The notes: generated by a model not told the origin, from the letters alone. DNA of 64,000 nt from Ignavibacteriota bacterium (GCA_019637995.1 JAHBUQ010000004.1:1-64000); one strand, 5' to 3'. Positions 16,549 through 24,647 are shown, counted from the first letter of the stretch. A program made the numbers and translations.

Positions 16549-16812
16549 ATGGACGCAGAATTTAAAAGATTATTGCCGCTTCCAATCCGGAAATATTTGG
16601 ATTCGGCGGCAGTAATTATAAGTCAAATCTCGCCCGAGCTTTGGGATGAAGCAATAGGATATCTAATCATTAAGCTCAAGACGAAGCAAGCCATAAGACG
16701 CGGGCATCCGCTATTTGCAGAGAAATTTGTTTGCGATGTCAAAACTCATATACGTGAGATGAGCAAAGGCAGCAGGTATATAATCAGAAGGAATCAAATC
16801 TATGCTGACTAA
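16549..16812 (+). CDS. Hypothetical protein, 87 aa
   Basis: Start at ATG 16549 (AAGGA upstream) rather than 16480, which would place a hairpin in the coding region. Mostly helical, with a basic C-terminus (KFVCDVKTHIREMSKGSRYIIRRNQIYAD). No family recognised. It overlaps the HTH gene downstream by 11 bp, supporting an operon. Confidence 0.55.
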   Translation: MDAEFKRLLPLPIRKYLDSAAVIISQISPELWDEAIGYLIIKLKTKQAIRRGHPLFAEKFVCDVKTHIREMSKGSRYIIRRNQIYAD

Positions 16813-16972
16813 AAAACAAGCGGCAGATAAATTAGGTGTTTCGACGCGGACCATCGAAAGGTATGAAGCAAACGGAATTATCAGACCTGTAAAGCTGCTA
16901 CTGAGAAGCAACGGCAATTATACTAAAAGGTATAAAGAAAAAGAACTATTAAAAATATTAGAAGGAAATTAA
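16802..16972 (+). CDS. MerR/excisionase-type HTH protein, 56 aa
   Basis: A 56-aa protein, MLTKKQAADKLGVSTRTIERYEANGIIRP..., which is a textbook winged-HTH of the MerR/HTH_17 type used by phage excisionases and small regulators. It overlaps the preceding gene and lies 2 bp before the next. It could be the excisionase (Xis) of prophage 2, although it is not adjacent to the integrase. Confidence 0.65.
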   Translation: MLTKKQAADKLGVSTRTIERYEANGIIRPVKLLLRSNGNYTKRYKEKELLKILEGN

Positions 16973-16974
16973 TT

Positions 16975-17199
16975 ATGAATATAAGATATTTAGCGGAGAG
17001 TGGGCTTGGCAAACTCTTGGATACAGTTAAACATTTATGTAAAATACGTCAAGCCCCCGCTTTTAAACCTGTAAGACTGCCTGTAAAGCCTCATCCATAC
17101 TGGTATCTTCTCAGGAATGAAAAGAGGATTACTGAATTAGCAGTAATCGCAACGACTGCTATAACTGTAATTGTTTTATTAATCAAAAATTTGGGGTAA
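16975..17199 (+). CDS. Small membrane-anchored protein, 74 aa
   Basis: C-terminal hydrophobic segment (residues ~52-71: ELAVIATTAITVIVLLIKNLG) after a basic N-terminal half. Single transmembrane helix, function unknown. It lies in the early operon, 4 bp before the DGQHR protein. Confidence 0.5.
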   Translation: MNIRYLAESGLGKLLDTVKHLCKIRQAPAFKPVRLPVKPHPYWYLLRNEKRITELAVIATTAITVIVLLIKNLG

Positions 17200-17203
17200 G
17201 AAA

Positions 17204-18154
17204 ATGTTATCAAATGAATCAATGAATCAAATAAAAGATATCGCTCATGACATAGAGCATGACATAAATTATCTTGGTATGAAAAAAGAATTAATAAGTT
17301 ACCGTTTAAATATCGTTGTTAACATAACACCCGAATTAGCGGCAACACTATTAGCGAATAATATTAACAACAGAAGCTTAAATAATGGGCGAGTGTCGTT
17401 TTATGCCAAGCAAATTCGGAACAACAACTGGAGGCTAACAGGCGAAACCATCAAACTTGCTAAAAATTATACGTTAATTGACGGTCAGCATCGCCTTGAG
17501 GCAATCATTAAGGCAGGCAAATCCGCAGAAATGGAAATAGCTTTTGGAATCGATAATGATACTTTTAATGTAATTGACACAGGACGCACGAGAAACGGAG
17601 CGGATGTTATAAGTATACTAAAAGTAAAAAATGCCGCAAAAGTAGCAAGCGTATTACGAACTTTAATAGCTTACCAGAGAGGCGTTTTGATAGGTACAAG
17701 AGGTGGTCGGACGAATCTTGCTCAATACAGCAGCAAACAGAGTTTGGGAGAAAAATATATTATTACTAATGCAGATATTGAACAGGCGTATTACGATAAT
17801 CCTGGTGTCGAAGATTATATCGGCAAGAGTAATAAAAACCTTGGATTTGAAACAGCTTACTCTTTTATATTTTATGTTTTATCAACATCTAGATATAAAG
17901 AAAAAGCAAAAGAATTTATTGAATATATCAATAGCGGTGAATTAAAAAAAGGCGATCGTTTTTACAGGGACGACATGATGCTCAATTTAAGGGAATTCTT
18001 AATTTCTAAGAATTTAAATAAAGGCGGTAAGTTAGACAAATTATCTTCTAGGGAAATAATTGGATATTGTTTTAAAGCTTTCAATTATTATGTAAATGAC
18101 AGAGTGGTCAAAAAGGTCAGATACTCATTATCAGAAGGAATACCCCAAATATGA
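17204..18154 (+). CDS. DGQHR/ParB-like phage protein, 316 aa
   Basis: Carries the ParB-related core: ITPELAATLLANNINNRSLNNGRVSFYAKQIRNNNWRLTGE as separate conserved blocks, then LIDGQHRLEAIIKAG (residues ~97-111) and FNVIDTGRTRNGADV. This arrangement is common in phage proteins of unknown function with a ParB/sulfiredoxin-like fold. It overlaps the next gene, another ParB-like protein, by 4 bp. Three such proteins in one operon suggest a shared DNA-related task. Confidence 0.7.
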   Translation: MLSNESMNQIKDIAHDIEHDINYLGMKKELISYRLNIVVNITPELAATLLANNINNRSLNNGRVSFYAKQIRNNNWRLTGETIKLAKNYTLIDGQHRLEAIIKAGKSAEMEIAFGIDNDTFNVIDTGRTRNGADVISILKVKNAAKVASVLRTLIAYQRGVLIGTRGGRTNLAQYSSKQSLGEKYIITNADIEQAYYDNPGVEDYIGKSNKNLGFETAYSFIFYVLSTSRYKEKAKEFIEYINSGELKKGDRFYRDDMMLNLREFLISKNLNKGGKLDKLSSREIIGYCFKAFNYYVNDRVVKKVRYSLSEGIPQI

Positions 18155-18966
18155 TTAAGAAAATCAACATTAACGATTTGGTTAAAGACAGAAGATTTCA
18201 GAACCGTGAGAAGCTGGATTACGAAACGGTTGAAGAATATGCTGAATTAATGCGTCAGGGAGTAAAATTCCCACCTCTGACTGTTGTTTTTGATTCTACA
18301 AATTATTATATAACAGACGGTTATCATCGTTATTTTGCTCATATCAAAGCGTTAATTTCTGAAGTCGAATGTGAGATAATCGAAGGCACAGAGCGGGACG
18401 CTATTCTTCTTGCATGTTCAGCTAACTCAGTTCACGGACTGAAACGCACTAATGCAGACAAAAGGAAAGCGGTTTTGACTTTGCTGAATGATGATGAGTG
18501 GAAGGAATATTCAGATGTTAAAATAGCTGAGTTATGTAATGTGCATCAAACTTTCGTTTTAAAAATTCGGCACGAGTTAAAAGAACTCACTTATGATATA
18601 ATAAGTGACAATTCAAAACCAGCTGTTAAAACCTACATTAATAAGCACGGTCAGACTGCTCAAATGAATGTATCGAATATCGGCAAGAAAAGAGCAGAGC
18701 CGAAAGAAGAAACCGAAGATGAAGATTTCAATGACTATGTTTCAAAAAATGATTACAGCAAAGCAGAAACAAGCTCAAATCAAAATTGGAACGGCGGACA
18801 TTCTGAAGAAACTTTGCAAACGGATTTTACAGAACGTGAAAAAGACAAAGACCTAGAAGATTTAAAAAACGATTTGCTTAACTTGCTCAACGCTTACAAG
18901 TCTGTATCACCAAGATGTGAGCAGATAGTTAAAGTTTTAAGAACATTTATTTTAAGACTGGGGTAA
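18151..18966 (+). CDS. ParB-like N-terminal domain protein, 271 aa
   Basis: Short paralogue of the protein at 14830-16479. N-terminal domain: INDLVKDRRFQNR, YITDGYHRYFAHIKA, GTERDAILLACSANSVHGLKR and NADKRKAVLTLLNDDEW, all closely matched in the larger protein. It then has the KTYINKHGQTAQMNVSNIGKKR motif and an acidic, low-complexity C-terminus. It lacks the larger protein's C-terminal 300 residues. Probably DNA-binding, function unknown. Confidence 0.7.
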   Translation: MIKKININDLVKDRRFQNREKLDYETVEEYAELMRQGVKFPPLTVVFDSTNYYITDGYHRYFAHIKALISEVECEIIEGTERDAILLACSANSVHGLKRTNADKRKAVLTLLNDDEWKEYSDVKIAELCNVHQTFVLKIRHELKELTYDIISDNSKPAVKTYINKHGQTAQMNVSNIGKKRAEPKEETEDEDFNDYVSKNDYSKAETSSNQNWNGGHSEETLQTDFTEREKDKDLEDLKNDLLNLLNAYKSVSPRCEQIVKVLRTFILRLG

Positions 18967-18969
18967 ATT

Positions 18970-19347
18970 ATGAAACAAAATATATCAGATTTCGGTATCG
19001 GGACAGCTCCAAGAGCTTTGTTTGAATTCTTAGAAAAATGGGCGAACAGAAATTGGGAGGGAATGTCAAAGATTACTCAAATCACCTGGCGAAAGAATGA
19101 ACCGCATCCTATTGATTGGATTCAAAAATGGTACAGTCAGAAGCGTTTGACATCTTTTAAAATCAAAGCTACATACATAGATGGATTGTTAGCCAGATGT
19201 ATAGCAGAATTGAGGTTTGGAATTCATCGAAAAAATGTACAATTCAGAATGATTAAAGAAAGCGATGCGTATCAGCCAAGTCAGGACGGTCAGTGGGGTG
19301 TTAATCCTATTTCCGGACTTGAATCTTTCAAAGGGGATGCACAATGA
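18970..19347 (+). CDS. Hypothetical early protein, 125 aa
   Basis: Contains LLARCIAELRFGIHR, which faintly recalls KIERCIAEIRHGGVR in the C-terminal half of the ParB-like protein at 14830-16479, so it may be a split-off relative of that region. It starts 4 bp after the second ParB-like gene and overlaps the next gene by 4 bp. No defined domain. Confidence 0.5.
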   Translation: MKQNISDFGIGTAPRALFEFLEKWANRNWEGMSKITQITWRKNEPHPIDWIQKWYSQKRLTSFKIKATYIDGLLARCIAELRFGIHRKNVQFRMIKESDAYQPSQDGQWGVNPISGLESFKGDAQ

Positions 19348-19535
19348 GTGAATTTATTATAGTCTGGATGTTGGGAGTGATATTTGTAGGACTCCCTGTG
19401 ATGATGGCTTATGGGATTTATAAATCTTTTAAAAAGACCGGTACTGTTAAAACATCTCTCAAGTCTAATTATGCAAAAGTAGTCTTTTTAGACAGAAAGT
19501 TGTCAATGTTAAATAACAAAATATTCATCAATTAA
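19344..19535 (+). CDS. Small membrane protein, 63 aa
   Basis: One N-terminal transmembrane helix (FIIVWMLGVIFVGLPVMMAYGIY) with a basic cytoplasmic-looking tail. It overlaps the previous stop (ATGA). Function unknown. Confidence 0.5.
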   Translation: MSEFIIVWMLGVIFVGLPVMMAYGIYKSFKKTGTVKTSLKSNYAKVVFLDRKLSMLNNKIFIN

Positions 19536-19545
19536 GGAAAAACAA

Positions 19546-20838
19546 ATGCAACACGATGATTTGGTCATAAAACCTCTGTTTTATAATCAGGAGATTTTAC
19601 TTACACCTCCTCCGATAGTATACAGACACGATGCAAAAGGGCAAAGAAAATATTATAGCATATCAGAAGAACTCCAATACATTGAAGAAGCCTCTGTGAC
19701 TACAATATTAGATAAAGTTATGCCAACCCCATATTGGCTCGAACTCTGGAAAGCGTCATACGGACTGAATAAAGCAAACCAGCTTATGAAAGAAGCCGGA
19801 TTTTATGGAACACTCGACCATACTTGCCTTGCTGAATATCTTATTCTAAAGCAGTTCGATTTGAACTCTATCGAAGCAAGAATCAATACTTTTGTGATGT
19901 CAAAACGCATTAATTTTGATACTTGGGAATGGAGCTCTAAACTTAAACATGACTTACTGGCTTTTCATAAGTTTGTCCATGATTACAATGTAGTTCCTCT
20001 GGCAGTCGAGATTGTTTTAATATCTAATAAACTTGGATATGGAGGTGCAATTGACCTGGTGTGCCAAATGAGAATAGGCACAGGTGAAAATGGGAAAATT
20101 CTTAAAACAGATATTAAATATGATAAGAACGGAGAGATTAAAGAAGACAAGACAAGAACAGTTACTGCTGTTGTTGACTTCAAATCAGGAAGACACGGAT
20201 TCTCTGAATCGAATGAAGCCCAAGTTCATATGTACAAGAATCTGTTTACTGAATTTTATCCTCATGTCCCTATTGAAAAGGTCTATAATTGGGCTCCTAA
20301 AGACTGGAATAATTCTGAAGAGCCTGCTTACTATTTAAAAGACCAAACTAATTCAAATGAGAAAGATTGTATAGAATATTATGTGAAAATATTCAAAACT
20401 AAACAACTGCAATCGCAAAATAAAATTATTCACAATTTCAAAGGAGTTCTTGCTTACGGAAAAGATGATTTTAAAGATAATCTTGAAGTAATGACTTTCG
20501 AAGAGAAAGCAATCAGCAGGTATAAAAAACAAGCAGGCAAAACGATAAGCAAGCCTGTAAATGTTAATCCTCCTGAGATTGTACTTCTTGCTGATAATAT
20601 TGATGAGCCGGAAGCAGTTAAGAATATTAAATCTAAAGATATAAAACTCCCTGAAGTGAATGAGGATGTTGTGAGCAAAGTGCTTGAGAATATTTCTCAA
20701 GAGGTAAAAAAAGAAGAAATTGCAGTCATTAATACTAAAGATGTGACTGCTGATTATGAAAAAATCAATCCGGCAGAGCATGGGATTGAAATAGAAGAAA
20801 TCAGTTTTGATAATATAGCTAACTTATTTAAAGATTAA
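19546..20838 (+). CDS. PD-(D/E)XK exonuclease-like protein, 430 aa
   Basis: The core at residues ~165-215 reads GYGGAIDLVCQM then AVVDFKSGRHG, the D...DxK nuclease signature of RecB/lambda-exonuclease-like enzymes used in phage recombination. Upstream are SVTTILDKVMPTPYWLELWKASYG and an acidic helix (TCLAEYLI). The C-terminal ~100 residues are charged and probably disordered. It is followed by a coiled-coil protein and an SSB-like protein, a typical phage recombination block in which an annealing protein would be expected. Confidence 0.7.
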   Translation: MQHDDLVIKPLFYNQEILLTPPPIVYRHDAKGQRKYYSISEELQYIEEASVTTILDKVMPTPYWLELWKASYGLNKANQLMKEAGFYGTLDHTCLAEYLILKQFDLNSIEARINTFVMSKRINFDTWEWSSKLKHDLLAFHKFVHDYNVVPLAVEIVLISNKLGYGGAIDLVCQMRIGTGENGKILKTDIKYDKNGEIKEDKTRTVTAVVDFKSGRHGFSESNEAQVHMYKNLFTEFYPHVPIEKVYNWAPKDWNNSEEPAYYLKDQTNSNEKDCIEYYVKIFKTKQLQSQNKIIHNFKGVLAYGKDDFKDNLEVMTFEEKAISRYKKQAGKTISKPVNVNPPEIVLLADNIDEPEAVKNIKSKDIKLPEVNEDVVSKVLENISQEVKKEEIAVINTKDVTADYEKINPAEHGIEIEEISFDNIANLFKD

Positions 20839-20856
20839 TTAGGAGAAAAAAAACAA

Positions 20857-21501
20857 ATGAATGCGTTAGAATCAATGACACTAACAGCAATGGCAAAATT
20901 TAATGATGCTAAAGAACAAATCGCTAAGCTTACATCAAATTGCCAAAGAATTGTAATCAATTCAAATGAGTCTCTCGAAACTGCTAAAAACCTTGCTAAA
21001 ACAGCTAAGAAAGTGGAGACCCTTATCGAAGATAAACGTAAGGAGATTACTGCACCAATACTGGCTGAGAAAAAGAAGATTGACGACTTTGCAAAATCAA
21101 TCACAAATGATTTGAATAAAGCAATGAACGGATTGAGAAGCCAAATACTTTCTTATGAAAAGAAACTTCAAGAAGAAAGAGAAGCTGAAGCTCGCAGAAT
21201 TGAAGAAGAAAGGAAAAGAATTGAAGAAGAACTCAAAGCGAAAGCTTTAGAAGGGAAAATTGACGAGAGTGATACTGCTCAGGTTCTTGTAGAACTAAAA
21301 GAACAAGAACACCAAGCTCAGATATCAACCAAATCTTCCTCAATCAGACTTACTTGGACCTACGATGTAATTGATGAATCTGTCATACCAAGAGAATACT
21401 TAACTATTGACGAACGAAAAATAAAAGATGCTATTACTGCCGGAAAACGTGAAATCACCGGACTGAAAATTTATCAAAAAGAACAATTATTTTTAAAATA
21501 A
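20857..21501 (+). CDS. Coiled-coil protein (DUF1351-like), 214 aa
   Basis: A long charged coiled coil (residues ~75-150, including REAEARRIEEERKRIEEEL) is followed by a C-terminal WTYDVIDESVIPREYLTIDERKIKDAI segment. This layout matches DUF1351-like phage proteins found beside recombination genes. It likely works with the nuclease upstream and the SSB-like protein downstream; its activity is not established. Confidence 0.65.
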   Translation: MNALESMTLTAMAKFNDAKEQIAKLTSNCQRIVINSNESLETAKNLAKTAKKVETLIEDKRKEITAPILAEKKKIDDFAKSITNDLNKAMNGLRSQILSYEKKLQEEREAEARRIEEERKRIEEELKAKALEGKIDESDTAQVLVELKEQEHQAQISTKSSSIRLTWTYDVIDESVIPREYLTIDERKIKDAITAGKREITGLKIYQKEQLFLK

Positions 21502-21513
21502 GGAGAATTCATT

Positions 21514-22119
21514 GTGGGACCCGAAGTAAGAGCACAGTTAAAATGGTTTAGAATCGGTAAAACCGAAAATAAACAAGATGTGAAAATCATCTACGGGAGA
21601 AAAGGCGAAGAAAATTATTACGATAATTTTACAGGTATAATTAAATCTATAGATTATACTGAAAAAGAAGTGGACTTTCAGAAAAACGGCAAGCCGGAAA
21701 TGGTCAAACAGTATACTGTAAAATTTGATGCAGGTGATACAGTCGAGCATGTGTGGGCTGTGGATGTTGACTCAAATTTATTCCTGAATTTCATCAATTC
21801 AATTGCCGGATTAGCGGACATAGCACAGCCTGTTAATATGAGCGTTTATCAAAAAAACGGTTATGCAAATATATGGCTCAAATCGAATGGGCAGGATTTA
21901 AGATGGAAATATCCTATTGATGTAATTCCTAAGCCTGCTCAAATCACAGTTGACGGAGAAGTGATTATGAATGAAAAGACAGGTAAACCGCAACTAAGCT
22001 ACAAAAAGAGGCGTGAATGGGTGGCCGAGCTTGTTAAAAATATTAATTCACGCATCAGAGCTGTCGAAACTGAAGGCTATGAACCGGTTATCGAAGAAGT
22101 TGAAGAAGTATCCTTTTAA
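21514..22119 (+). CDS. Putative phage single-stranded DNA-binding protein, 201 aa
   Basis: Starts with GTG (GGAG upstream). Basic/aromatic N-terminal body (WFRIGKTENKQDVKIIYGRKGEENYYDNF as blocks) and a highly acidic C-terminus ending VEEVEEVSF, the Asp/Glu tail plus terminal Phe typical of phage and bacterial SSBs. Its position after the exonuclease and coiled-coil genes fits. No OB-fold can be proven by eye. Confidence 0.55.
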   Translation: MGPEVRAQLKWFRIGKTENKQDVKIIYGRKGEENYYDNFTGIIKSIDYTEKEVDFQKNGKPEMVKQYTVKFDAGDTVEHVWAVDVDSNLFLNFINSIAGLADIAQPVNMSVYQKNGYANIWLKSNGQDLRWKYPIDVIPKPAQITVDGEVIMNEKTGKPQLSYKKRREWVAELVKNINSRIRAVETEGYEPVIEEVEEVSF

Positions 22120-22130
22120 AATGCCCATCG

Positions 22131-22197
22131 GCAGGCGTCTCTATCAAAACTAAAATATTCCCCCCTTTTAATTGAATAAAGCCGCCTGCTTTCTTTT
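22131..22197 (+). terminator. Hairpin in the 22.1-22.3 kb gap
   Basis: GCAGGCG (22131-22137) pairs with CGCCTGC (22183-22189), followed by TTTCTTTT; the loop is long (45 nt). Possible terminator closing the recombination block. A second small hairpin (CCCTT/AAGGG) lies near 22230-22243, before the next gene. Confidence 0.45.
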
Positions 22198-22270
22198 ATA
22201 AATAATACTAAATAACTAATAACAATCCCCTTGTAAAAGGGAGTTTTAACAGCAGAAAAGGACTAAAAAT

Positions 22271-22630
22271 ATGACAAATAAAGAATTTAATGATTTCCTT
22301 CTTTGGCAGCAAGGGGTCAGTTTCGAGGTTTTAAACCGTAAAGCAAATGAATATGCTGCTAATAATTACAGATTTCACAATTTTAATATAGCAAAAGATA
22401 TATTAAAGCTGATTGGAAAAATTGATACAAAGCCTAAAACGGCATTTGCTTTTATGACTAAGCACTTTGTATCTCTGATTGACCTTTTAAATGAGCAACC
22501 AGAAGAGCTCGCGGAAGAAATAATCGCTGAAAAATGCGGCGATTTAATTAATTACACTCATTTCATTCACGCTATGTTGCTTGAGGAGAAACATAAAGGC
22601 GAATGCAATTGCAAGGGGAACAATCAATGA
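22271..22630 (+). CDS. Phage MazG/DUF6378-like protein, 119 aa
   Basis: Pattern VLNRKANEYA..NYRFHNFN.AK, AFAFMTKHFVSLIDLL and EKCGDLINYTHFIHAML matches a common phage family related to nucleotide pyrophosphohydrolase-like helices (MazG-like/DUF6378, from memory). Catalytic competence is uncertain. Its TGA overlaps the next start (ATGA at 22627). Confidence 0.55.
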   Translation: MTNKEFNDFLLWQQGVSFEVLNRKANEYAANNYRFHNFNIAKDILKLIGKIDTKPKTAFAFMTKHFVSLIDLLNEQPEELAEEIIAEKCGDLINYTHFIHAMLLEEKHKGECNCKGNNQ

Positions 22631-22917
22631 TAGATGTTATGAGCGTCGATAAAATACTTGATAAATTGATGAAAAATAATAATATTGATAGTATTGAAAA
22701 ACTTCATTTAGATGATAGACGGAGGCAAACATCGGATATCCGACATCTTACCTGTTATTTCTTAAAGCATAATGTTGGCTTGTCTGAAAGTCAAATATCA
22801 AAATTAATGAAAAGAGACCGCTCGACTATCTATTCTTCAATAAAAAGAGCTGAAGAATTGATTGAATATGACAAAGATTTTAACAGGTTATTTAATAAAA
22901 TGAAGGTGATTCTATGA
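22627..22917 (+). CDS. Stand-alone DnaA domain IV-like HTH protein, 96 aa
   Basis: The C-terminal ~65 residues (SDIRHLTCYFLKHNVGLSES, KLMKRDRSTIYSSIKRAEELI) match the DnaA DNA-binding domain IV: a helix, then the RDxST signature helix that reads DnaA boxes. There is no AAA+ domain. Start placed at ATG 22627 (coupled to the previous stop). It may bind DnaA boxes or the phage origin to recruit or compete with host DnaA, which is inference. Confidence 0.7.
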   Translation: MIDVMSVDKILDKLMKNNNIDSIEKLHLDDRRRQTSDIRHLTCYFLKHNVGLSESQISKLMKRDRSTIYSSIKRAEELIEYDKDFNRLFNKMKVIL

Positions 22918-23117
22918 TAGTTTTTTTTGATATTGAGACTACAGGTACTGATTTAAATAATGATAAAAATGATGATGGTGTTGTGGTCTTTACTTTCGGA
23001 AATAACAAAGATAAACCTGCTGCTAATCATAAAGATTACCTGGAATGGATGCTGCGTTCAAATTTTGCACCTGATACTAAACAAATTATTTACCAAATTT
23101 TGAAGGGAGAAATTTAA
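22914..23117 (+). CDS. DnaQ-like exonuclease remnant with internal deletion, 67 aa
   Basis: Residues 1-14 are an exonuclease motif I (MIVFFDIETTGTDL) and residues ~21-62 resemble the small C-terminal domain seen after DnaQ-type exonucleases (VVFTFGNNKDKPAANHKDYLEWMLRS.F). The ~150 residues with Exo motifs II and III are absent, so it cannot be an active exonuclease. It is still open and tightly spaced (ATGA overlap before, 1-base overlap after), so the short form may have been kept. Confidence 0.6.
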   Translation: MIVFFDIETTGTDLNNDKNDDGVVVFTFGNNKDKPAANHKDYLEWMLRSNFAPDTKQIIYQILKGEI

Positions 23118-23638
23118 TGGAAACTACTAATGCAAATATAATCCCAATGGGGATTAATGGTGACGGAGTAATTGATGATGACTTTTTTGAAGAATTAGAC
23201 GATGAGCTCAACATTGAAGATTTGACCGATGATGTTTCGGAGAGTTTGGAAGACTCATCAGAAGCGAAGGATAGTTCTTCAAATGACGAGAAATCTTTCT
23301 CTTTTGATGTTGAGCATAGGCTTGATGATGATGAAAAAAGAGAATTGGCTGAAAAAATTGTAGCATACGACATGGATATCAAGAGCTTTCAGTCAGAATT
23401 AACAAGCCTGAAAAATACTGCCGCATATTATAAAAAACAGATATCCGAACTGGAATCTCAAAGGCTAAAACAGTCAGTAATTTATAATTCTGGTGTTGTA
23501 AAAAGAACTCATACGGCTTATAGAGAACCGGATTATGAAGCAGGGGTAATCTTTACAAAAGACCTTGTAACTAATGAAATTTTGGCTGAAGAAGAAATGC
23601 CTGAAGATTCTCTTTTTACTAAAAAAAATGATTTATAG
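23117..23638 (+). CDS. Acidic coiled-coil protein, 173 aa
   Basis: The N-terminal ~75 residues are very acidic (DDDFFEELDDELNIEDLTDD) and the middle is a coiled coil (residues ~75-125). The tail reads EPDYEAGVIFTKDLVTNEIL. No recognised family. Last gene of the block before the non-coding segment. Confidence 0.55.
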   Translation: METTNANIIPMGINGDGVIDDDFFEELDDELNIEDLTDDVSESLEDSSEAKDSSSNDEKSFSFDVEHRLDDDEKRELAEKIVAYDMDIKSFQSELTSLKNTAAYYKKQISELESQRLKQSVIYNSGVVKRTHTAYREPDYEAGVIFTKDLVTNEILAEEEMPEDSLFTKKNDL

Positions 23639-23983
23639 CTTGCCTGTATCATATTATAACCTTACATTAGATATAATTATCGTTGCAATTGTATGATTTA
23701 TAATGTGTTTACAGATACGTTCTTTGAAAATTGGAAAAAGGAGGCGATTATGTGAGGTAATCATATGAAAAATTCACGTGAGGGAAAAACACGTTAAATG
23801 ATGCCATTTAAGCAACTCTAAATGACTAACCCTGACAGCTCGGAGAGAATGGACGGCAAGGCTGGGGATACCAACTCAGCACTAAATAAATATTTTTTTC
23901 AACAAAATGTTAAAAAAGTAGATATTATTTTGCAAAGTTTATAACACAATAAGCCCTCGAACCTCGCAACGGCGGGGGCTTTT
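23639..23983 (+). ncRNA. Probable structured non-coding RNA with terminator
   Basis: No gene is visible in 23639-24131. A boxA-like GTTCTTTGAAAA (23719-23730) matches the motif in the early leader. Then several local hairpins occur (for example GATTA/TAATC near 23746-23762), and a G/C-rich stretch (23831-23875) stands out from the A/T-rich surroundings. It ends in a terminator, AAGCCCTCG (23951-23959) with CGGGGGCTT (23973-23981) plus Ts. I do not recognise the RNA family. Confidence 0.45.
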
Positions 23984-23986
23984 AAC

Positions 23987-24064
23987 GGCACGGTAGTTCA
24001 GTTGATTAGAACGGAGTTGGGTTAAAATCCAGAACGGTCGCAGGTTTGAGTCCTGCCCGTGCCA
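23987..24064 (+). tRNA. tRNA-like element, abnormal anticodon arm
   Basis: The acceptor stem GGCACGG/CCGTGCC, D stem GTTC/GAAC and T stem GCAGG/CCTGC with loop TTTGAGT are all perfect. The middle is not canonical: the segment between D and T arms is 4 nt too long, and the best stem (TTGGG/TCCAG) leaves a 6-nt loop TTAAAA. GTT (Asn) or TAA (Leu) could be read as anticodon. It may be a decaying phage tRNA or a tRNA mimic. Confidence 0.55.
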
Positions 24065-24131
24065 CTTTTTATTAACCAGCTCCAGACAGAGTTAAAATTA
24101 AAGGAGAATAGAAAAATGGAGAATAACGAAT

Positions 24132-24350
24132 ATGTCAAGTACAGAATTATTTAGAAAACATTTTGGCGACCAATCAGCATCGGTTGATTTGAAACACCCA
24201 AATTTGGGAAAGTTCTTTAGTGAACTAAACGAAGAATGTTTATTAGAGGATAAACAAAAGCAATGCGAACACTCTTGGGTGTATAAAATCTTAAACGACC
24301 ATACAACCAAAAATGTTTGCGAAAAATGTCATTTAGTTGTCGGTCAATAG
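24132..24350 (+). CDS. Small Cys/His (zinc-binding?) cassette protein, 72 aa
   Basis: C-terminal CEHSW...VCEKCHLVVG resembles a zinc ribbon (C-x-H...C-x2-C-H). The upstream ribosome binding site (AAAGGAG at 24099-24105) actually leads into a 12-codon frame at 24117 that dies at 24155, so this gene appears spliced into an older leader. The stop is followed within 3 bp by a long inverted repeat. First member of a small cassette series. Confidence 0.5.
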   Translation: MSSTELFRKHFGDQSASVDLKHPNLGKFFSELNEECLLEDKQKQCEHSWVYKILNDHTTKNVCEKCHLVVGQ

Positions 24351-24352
24351 TG

Positions 24353-24491
24353 CTTGCTGCCAATAGTCAGGCGGTAGGCGAAGTCCACCGGATTTCTGCT
24401 TACCGACATGTTCGGCGACGGTTCGATTCGCTTTTTATTTTCGCCTGCCGCCTGACTATTCAGCAAGATGAGCGAAGCGAATCTTGCTGAA
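24353..24491. repeat. Long imperfect inverted repeat between cassettes
   Basis: 21-bp arms at 24362-24382 and 24440-24460 (one mismatch, AATAGTCAGGCGG.../...CCGCCTGACTATT), extended by TTGCTG/CAGCAA. A second hairpin (TTCAGCAAGAT/ATCTTGCTGAA) lies at 24459-24491. A third pair (CAGCTATAAAAAGTAGCGG near 24499 with CCGCTATTTTTTATAGGTGCTG near 24595) leads to GTTATGC. It looks like recombination-hairpin DNA. Confidence 0.7.
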
Positions 24492-24647
24492 CGTGATGCA
24501 GCTATAAAAAGTAGCGGATTACAAGGCACTGACTATCGGAAAGAAATAAAGTGAAATTGAAACACAAACTTAAATATTAACAACAACCCCGCTATTTTTT
24601 ATAGGTGCTGTTATGCATCTGGTGGCGGCTTTAAAAACGAGAACATT

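Noticed and set aside
20353..20781. Leftward 142-codon frame opposite the nuclease gene
   Set aside because: Phe/Ile/Leu-rich composition typical of the antisense of an A/T-rich gene; lies wholly inside a well-supported gene.
23719..23880. Group I intron, tmRNA or known riboswitch
   Set aside because: I could not match the conserved cores of these families; only local hairpins and a terminator are supported.
24344..24529. Leftward 61-codon frame through the inverted repeats
   Set aside because: It reads across hairpin DNA, has no ribosome binding site and no homologue in the window; treated as chance.
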